DNA from: Desulfoarculaceae bacterium
Lineage (GTDB): Bacteria > Desulfobacterota > Desulfobulbia > Desulfobulbales > Desulfocapsaceae
Assembly: GCA_019429465.1 (NCBI GenBank)
Contig: JAHYIV010000011.1
Coordinates: 16,141 to 80,140, forward strand
Direction: 5' to 3'
DNA length: 64,000 nucleotides
Positions within the stretch are counted from its first letter, which is position 1; the number at the start of each line of letters is the position of its first letter. The notes beneath the pieces were generated by a model. That model was not told the DNA's origin. It did no database searches and saw only the letters and a list, made by a program, of their open reading frames with translations. Below are positions 59,902 to 64,000 of the stretch, piece after piece. Both the position numbers and the translations under genes were made by a program.

Positions 59902-62199
59902 ATGAACAGTTCCGTAGATTCTACCCCCGAATTCATCGAAGCGGTGTACCGGAAAATGGACGCCAATATTGCCCTGGTCAAAAAACGGCTGGGCCGCGCC
60001 TTGACCTATGGCGAGAAGATCCTCTACGGTCATCTTGATAATGCCATGGAGGCAGAACTTGACGCCGGCGTCTCCTATGTCAAGACCCGTCCGGATCGGA
60101 TTGCCCTGCAGGACGCCACGGCCCAGATGGCTATTCTCCAGTTCATGCTGGCCGGCAAGGATGAGGCGGCGGTGCCGGTCACGGTGCACTGTGACCATCT
60201 GATCCGGGCCGAGCAGGGAGCAGAGGCGGATCTGCGGAGGGCGCGTACGGAAAACCGTGAGGTCTATGACTTTCTGGCCTCCGCCTCCCAGCGCTATGGC
60301 TTTGGCTGCTGGCTGCCGGGCGCCGGTATTATTCATCAGGTGGTGATTGAGCAGTATGGCTTTCCCGGACTGATGATGCTGGGCACGGACTCCCATACCC
60401 CGAACGCCGGCGGTATCGGGGCCTTTGCCTCGGGGGTTGGCGGGGCCGATGCCGTGGATGTCATGGTCGGCATGCCCTGGGAGGTGCTGCATCCCCGTTT
60501 TGTCGGCATCCGGCTGACCGGTGAGCTGCAGGGCTGGGCCGCGCCCAAGGATGTGATCTTGAAGATCCTGGGCATGCTCACCTGCTCGGGCGGCACCAAT
60601 CGGGTTATTGAATATTTCGGGCCGGGGGCCGCCAGCCTGTCCTGCACCGGCAAGGCCACCATCTGCAACATGGGCGCCGAACTGGGCGCCACCACCTCTC
60701 TCTTCCCCTATGACGAACACATGGCCGCCTATCTGCGGGCCTGCGGCCGCGGGGAGACGGCAACCCTGGCCGACAGGTACGCGCATCTGCTGCAGGCCGA
60801 CGGCGAGGTCCTGGCCAGTCCTGAAAAGTTCTATGAGCAGGTCATTGAGATTGATCTCGCCAGCCTGGAGCCGCACCTGGTCGGCCCCCATTCGCCGGAT
60901 CTTGCCGCCACGGTCTCCACCATGAAGGAGCATATTGCCAAAGGTGGCTATCCGGCCAATATAACCTATGCACTCGTTGGTTCCTGTACTAATTCCTCCT
61001 ATGAAGATATGGGGCGGATTGCTGTCATGGCCGAAGAGATCGCCGCCAAAGGCTTGCAGCTGAAGATCCCCCTGCTCCTGACTCCGGGGTCCGAGCAGGT
61101 CCGTGCCACCCTTGAGCGGGATGGCCAGCTGGCAAGCCTTGAGGCCATCGGGGTGACGGTGCTGGCCAATGCCTGCGGCCCCTGCATCGGCCAATGGAAG
61201 AGAACAGGGATAGAGCCGGGGTTCAAGAACTCCATTGTCACCTCCTACAACCGTAATTTTCCTAAACGCAATGACGGCAACAGCGGCACCTGTGGCTTTA
61301 TCGCCAGCCCCGAGACCTGTCTGGCCTATGCCATGTTCGGCACCTTTGAGGTCAATCCCTATGCAGCGGAGCTGCAGGCGGCCGATGGCACAGCCTTTGT
61401 CCTGACGCCTCCCGGTAAAGTACCGGAGGTGCCTGCCCGGGGTCTTGTTCGAGATGAATCCGGCTTTCTGGCCCCGGTCGAGTCCCTCGCCGCCAGGGCT
61501 GCTGTGCCGGTGCAGGTGGCGCCTGAGTCGGAACGTCTGGCCCTGCTCTCTCCCTTTGCTCCCTGGGACGGGCGTGATTTCAAGGGTCTGCGTCTGCTGA
61601 TGAAGGCCAAGGGCAAGTGCACCACCGATCATATCTCGCCTGCCGGTCCCTGGCTGCGTTTTCGCGGCCACCTTGATAACATCTCCGGAAACATGTTCAG
61701 CGGTGCCACCAATGCCTTCACCGGTGAGACCGGGAGTGGCCTCAATCAACGGACAGGCCTGCGGCAGCCCTATAATGAGATCGCCCGGGCCTACAGTGCC
61801 GCCGGTGACAACTGGCTGGCGGTGGGTGATACCAATTATGGAGAGGGCTCTTCCCGGGAACATGCGGCCATGAGCCCTCGTCATATGGGGGGGCGGGTGG
61901 TGATCACCCGCTCTTTTGCCCGCATCCATGAAACTAATCTGAAAAAACAGGGTGTCCTGCCGTTGACCTTTGTCAGGGCTGGGGACTATGACCTGATCCA
62001 GGAAACTGACCTGGTCGATATCCTGGGTCTGATCGAACTTGCCCCCGGCTCTACCGTAACAGCGGTGTGTTATCATGCCGACAACACGGAATCGGTCATC
62101 GCCCTGAACCATTCCCTGAATGATGAACAGATTGCCTGGTTCAAGGCAGGCTCCGCCCTGAATTCCCTGGGAGCCGTGACGAAATCATGCAAAACGTGA
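59902..62199 (+). CDS. acn: Aconitate hydratase (single-chain, mitochondrial-like type)
   Basis: 765 residues. The [4Fe-4S] ligands are C362 (GSCTNSS), C425 and C428 (ACGPCIG). Other signatures are LGTDSHTPNAGG, NRNFPKRNDGNSGT and, in the swivel domain, GEGSSREHAAM. It interconverts citrate and isocitrate in an oxidative or reductive TCA route. Its size fits the ~750-residue aconitase class found in many Desulfobacterota and in mitochondria, not the ~890-residue AcnA. GGAGATATC precedes the ATG at 59902. The next gene starts 13 bases before its stop. Confidence 0.95.
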   Translation: MNSSVDSTPEFIEAVYRKMDANIALVKKRLGRALTYGEKILYGHLDNAMEAELDAGVSYVKTRPDRIALQDATAQMAILQFMLAGKDEAAVPVTVHCDHLIRAEQGAEADLRRARTENREVYDFLASASQRYGFGCWLPGAGIIHQVVIEQYGFPGLMMLGTDSHTPNAGGIGAFASGVGGADAVDVMVGMPWEVLHPRFVGIRLTGELQGWAAPKDVILKILGMLTCSGGTNRVIEYFGPGAASLSCTGKATICNMGAELGATTSLFPYDEHMAAYLRACGRGETATLADRYAHLLQADGEVLASPEKFYEQVIEIDLASLEPHLVGPHSPDLAATVSTMKEHIAKGGYPANITYALVGSCTNSSYEDMGRIAVMAEEIAAKGLQLKIPLLLTPGSEQVRATLERDGQLASLEAIGVTVLANACGPCIGQWKRTGIEPGFKNSIVTSYNRNFPKRNDGNSGTCGFIASPETCLAYAMFGTFEVNPYAAELQAADGTAFVLTPPGKVPEVPARGLVRDESGFLAPVESLAARAAVPVQVAPESERLALLSPFAPWDGRDFKGLRLLMKAKGKCTTDHISPAGPWLRFRGHLDNISGNMFSGATNAFTGETGSGLNQRTGLRQPYNEIARAYSAAGDNWLAVGDTNYGEGSSREHAAMSPRHMGGRVVITRSFARIHETNLKKQGVLPLTFVRAGDYDLIQETDLVDILGLIELAPGSTVTAVCYHADNTESVIALNHSLNDEQIAWFKAGSALNSLGAVTKSCKT

Positions 62200-62660
62200 C
62201 CAGAAAAGATATCAGGCTGCCGTCACCGCCGGCTATTGCCTTGCGTATTCTTGAGGTGGTGAAGCAGGATGACGCCTCTTTTGAGGAGCTGGCCCGGATC
62301 ATCCAGGTCGATCAGGCCTTGACCACCAAGATTCTGCAGATTGCCAATTCTTCCTTTTATGGGATGGCCAATAAAGTCAATACCATAGAAAAGGCGCTGT
62401 CGCTCCTCGGCCTGAATGTGACCAAGAATATCGCCCTCTCTTTTGTCATTGCCAAGGAGATAACCGGTCCCGAGTGTGGAGGCTTTAACTTTCATTATTT
62501 CTGGAGACGGGCGGTCACCTGTGCGGTAGGCGCCGAACTGCCGGCCTCTTTGCTCCGCTATAAGAACGAGGACCTTTTTGTTTCGACCCTGCTCCAGGAT
62601 ATCGGCATCCTGGTTATGTACCTCAGCCGACCTGAGGAGTATCAGCCGGTATTTATATGA
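62187..62660 (+). CDS. HDOD-GGDEF signalling protein, 5' part (frameshifted)
   Basis: The 157 codons encode most of an HDOD domain: RLPSPPAIALRILEVV, VDQALTTKILQIANSSFYG, TIEKALSLLGLNVTKNIAL and STLLQDIGILVM. The frame ends at a TGA at 62658 in RPEEYQPVFI. One base to the right, the domain continues without loss as YEKRVARSSVLGIERKIF. Removing a single A near 62655 would join the two. It therefore forms one gene with 62656-63690. HDOD proteins recruit or regulate other signalling enzymes. Starts inside the aconitase stop region. Confidence 0.8.
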   Translation: MQNVTRKDIRLPSPPAIALRILEVVKQDDASFEELARIIQVDQALTTKILQIANSSFYGMANKVNTIEKALSLLGLNVTKNIALSFVIAKEITGPECGGFNFHYFWRRAVTCAVGAELPASLLRYKNEDLFVSTLLQDIGILVMYLSRPEEYQPVFI

Positions 62661-63690
62661 AAAGAGGGTAGCCCGGTCTTCTGTTCTTGGTATCGAGCGG
62701 AAGATCTTTGATTTTGACCATCAGGAGGTCGGGTCTGTACTGCTTGCCGGCTGGGGCTTGCCGGAGTCGATCTCGACCGTGATCCGTCATCACCATGGCA
62801 GCGACTGCCCGGAAGAGCTCAGGATGCAGGCGAGGTATCTGCGCTGGGCAACCATGCTGGCCTCGATCTATGATGGGACCAGGAGTGTGGAAAAGCTGCA
62901 GGGCCTGAAGGCTGACATCTGTCCCGCTTTCAATATCCAGGCTGAGGCCATTGATGCCCTGGTTGATGATGTGGCGAGAAAGAGTGTCGAGATCCTCTCC
63001 TTTTTCGAGATCGACCCCGGCGAGATGAAGCCCTTTTCCCTGCTGCTCCTGGAGGCCAATGATGAACTGCAGCGGATCAAGCTCTCTTATGAGCAGGTGG
63101 TCATGCAGGCGAAACAGGCCAGACAAAGGTCGGAAGAGCTGGCTGCCGAGTTGCTGAAGGCCAATGCCAGACTGAGAAAGCTGGCCTTTCGTGACGGTCT
63201 CACCGGTCTCTATAATCATCGCTATTTCCAGGAATTGATGGAAAGAGAGACGGGCCGGGCCAGGCGTTATCGTCAGCCCCTGTCGCTGATGCTCTTTGAT
63301 GTTGATTACTTTAAAAAGGTCAATGACCTGCATGGCCATCAAGCAGGCGATGAGGTTTTGCGCTGTCTGGCCAAAACAGTGAGGGCAGCCTTGCGTTCGA
63401 CGGATCTTGTTGCCCGTTATGGCGGCGAAGAGTTTGCGGTGATTCTGCCCATGACGGATCTGGCCGGTTGCAAGGTTTTTGGCGAGCGGCTACGGCGGCA
63501 GATTGAAGAGATGCGGGTTATGGTTGGCGGCATCGCCATCAGGATTACCGTCAGTCTAGGTCTGACCACCTTTGAACCTGGGATGGTGTCGATGAAGACG
63601 GCACAGATCATTGCTGCCGCTGATGCTGCCATGTATCAGGCCAAAAACCAGGGCGGAAATTCTCTTGTTGTCAGGAAACTGGATGAGTAA
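62656..63690 (+). CDS. HDOD-GGDEF signalling protein, 3' part with diguanylate cyclase domain
   Basis: Continues the HDOD domain (GIERKIFDFDHQEVGSVLLAGWGLPE, IRHHH), then a linker helix (KQARQRSEELAAELLKANARLRKL) and a GGDEF domain: DGLTGLYNHRYFQELM, FDVDYFKKVND, the active-site RYGGEEFAVIL, and the product-inhibition site RSTD five residues before it. The catalytic residues are intact, so if the frameshift is real and not bypassed, synthesis of c-di-GMP is lost unless an internal start is used. An in-frame ATG at 62578 exists but falls within the overlapping HDOD sequence. Confidence 0.82.
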   Translation, partial: YEKRVARSSVLGIERKIFDFDHQEVGSVLLAGWGLPESISTVIRHHHGSDCPEELRMQARYLRWATMLASIYDGTRSVEKLQGLKADICPAFNIQAEAIDALVDDVARKSVEILSFFEIDPGEMKPFSLLLLEANDELQRIKLSYEQVVMQAKQARQRSEELAAELLKANARLRKLAFRDGLTGLYNHRYFQELMERETGRARRYRQPLSLMLFDVDYFKKVNDLHGHQAGDEVLRCLAKTVRAALRSTDLVARYGGEEFAVILPMTDLAGCKVFGERLRRQIEEMRVMVGGIAIRITVSLGLTTFEPGMVSMKTAQIIAAADAAMYQAKNQGGNSLVVRKLDE

Positions 63691-63706
63691 ACGGCCGGAT
63701 TTGCTG

Positions 63707-64000
63707 GAGGCCCTGACATAACAGCAGTAGTCTGGATGGAGCGGCAGCGAAATCCGGGACCGGTGGGTGTTTATGCCACGCCCTGCCCCGGATTCCATTG
63801 CATCTCATCCAGGCCACCTGCCGGGGAAGTGGTCAGGTGCAAAGAACATCGTCTTTGCGAGCGGCAGCGAAGCAATCCAGAAAACCCGGCCCGTGAGCCG
63901 GTGGGTGTTTATGCCACGCCCTGCCCCGGATTCCATTGCATTTCATCCAGGCCACCTGCCGGGGACGTGGTCAGGTGCAAAGAACATTGTCTTTGCGAGC
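63707..64000. repeat. Tandem ~138-bp repeat array running off the right edge
   Basis: Begins with GAGGCCCTGACATAACAG like the unit at 59724. GGTGGGTGTTTATGCCACGCCCTG occurs at 63762 and again at 63900, a period of 138 bases, with the linker CTTTGCGAGCGGCAGCGAAGCAATCCAG between units. That linker belongs to the widespread TTGCGAGCGNAGCGAAGCAATC intergenic repeat type. No ORF. The array continues beyond the window. Confidence 0.75.

Noticed and set aside
59863..62112. A 749-codon open frame antisense to the aconitase gene
   Set aside because: A shadow of codon bias: no ribosome site, Gly/His/Gln-rich implausible protein, and the sense strand is a perfect aconitase.
63707..64000. Right-edge tandem repeat as a CRISPR array
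   Set aside because: The units are about 138 bases, nearly identical throughout and without unique spacers; no cas genes in the window.

Overview
The window reads as ordinary chromosome of an anaerobic, sulfate- or sulfur-metabolising Desulfobacterota bacterium, most likely Desulfobulbales. This is inferred from gene content: a desulfoferrodoxin, a rubredoxin, a flavodiiron oxygen reductase, a periplasmic [NiFe] hydrogenase with a cytochrome b, and an aconitase of the long single-chain type. I see no rRNA, no tRNA, no CRISPR array, no transposase and no phage genes. What is unusual is the number of palindromic intergenic repeats and several gene remnants.

Layout. 1-3.05 kb (minus): end of tcdA, a TatD nuclease and an ABC-2 export pair. 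3.4-7.8 kb (plus): an oxygen-defence cluster made of a Fur/PerR-type regulator fused to a Cys-rich winged helix, peroxiredoxin, desulfoferrodoxin, a rubredoxin remnant, rubredoxin, a 48-residue ORF, flavodiiron protein and a desulforedoxin-like protein. 8-12.9 kb: MORN protein, DEAD-box helicase, ABC-F ATPase, unknown protein. 12.9-14.9 kb: EEP-family hydrolase and hemC. 15.4-26.6 kb (minus): one long hydrogenase and maturation locus, transcribed in the order small subunit, large subunit, cytochrome b, hypF, hypC, [dodecin plus hypC fragment], hypD, hypE, maturation protease, hypA, hypB. 27-32.9 kb: pcnB, a nitronate monooxygenase-like flavoprotein, hisS and aspS. 33.2-47 kb: phosphate regulon phoR ... 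pstS-pstC-pstA-pstB-phoU-phoB, with phoR separated from pst by about 4.7 kb of accessory DNA (zinc-binding protein, sensor kinase, EAL and porin remnants, two small Cys-rich proteins). 47-52.7 kb (minus): guaB, guaA, a NYN-cold-shock protein and a HerA-like ATPase. 53-64 kb: YrdC-family protein, HU-like protein, rpsA, an M24 peptidase and PIN-PhoH cluster with two unknown proteins, aconitase, and a frameshifted HDOD-GGDEF gene.

How the genes work together. The 3.4-7.8 kb cluster fits a complete route for removing superoxide, peroxide and O2, with rubredoxin as electron carrier, behind a promoter with a Fur/PerR-like operator in its spacer. The hydrogenase locus encodes enzyme, membrane anchor and a full set of maturation proteins. 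The Pst/Pho locus has three exact 11-bp-phased repeats upstream of pstS that look like a PhoB box.

Most interesting non-coding content: (i) at least four copies of a two-hairpin element whose stems differ in sequence but stay base-paired; (ii) four copies of a long CCCCGATGAACGGG-led hairpin, one of them apparently inserted inside another palindrome; (iii) two copies, identical by eye, of a 157-bp palindromic element in opposite orientation 32.6 kb apart; (iv) a stack of different palindromes between hemC and hypB; (v) a 138-bp tandem repeat running off the right edge. The best candidates for something undescribed are the Fur-winged-helix fusion with its own internal ribosome binding site, the covarying two-hairpin repeat, and the dodecin-bearing insertion that duplicated the 3' end of hypC.
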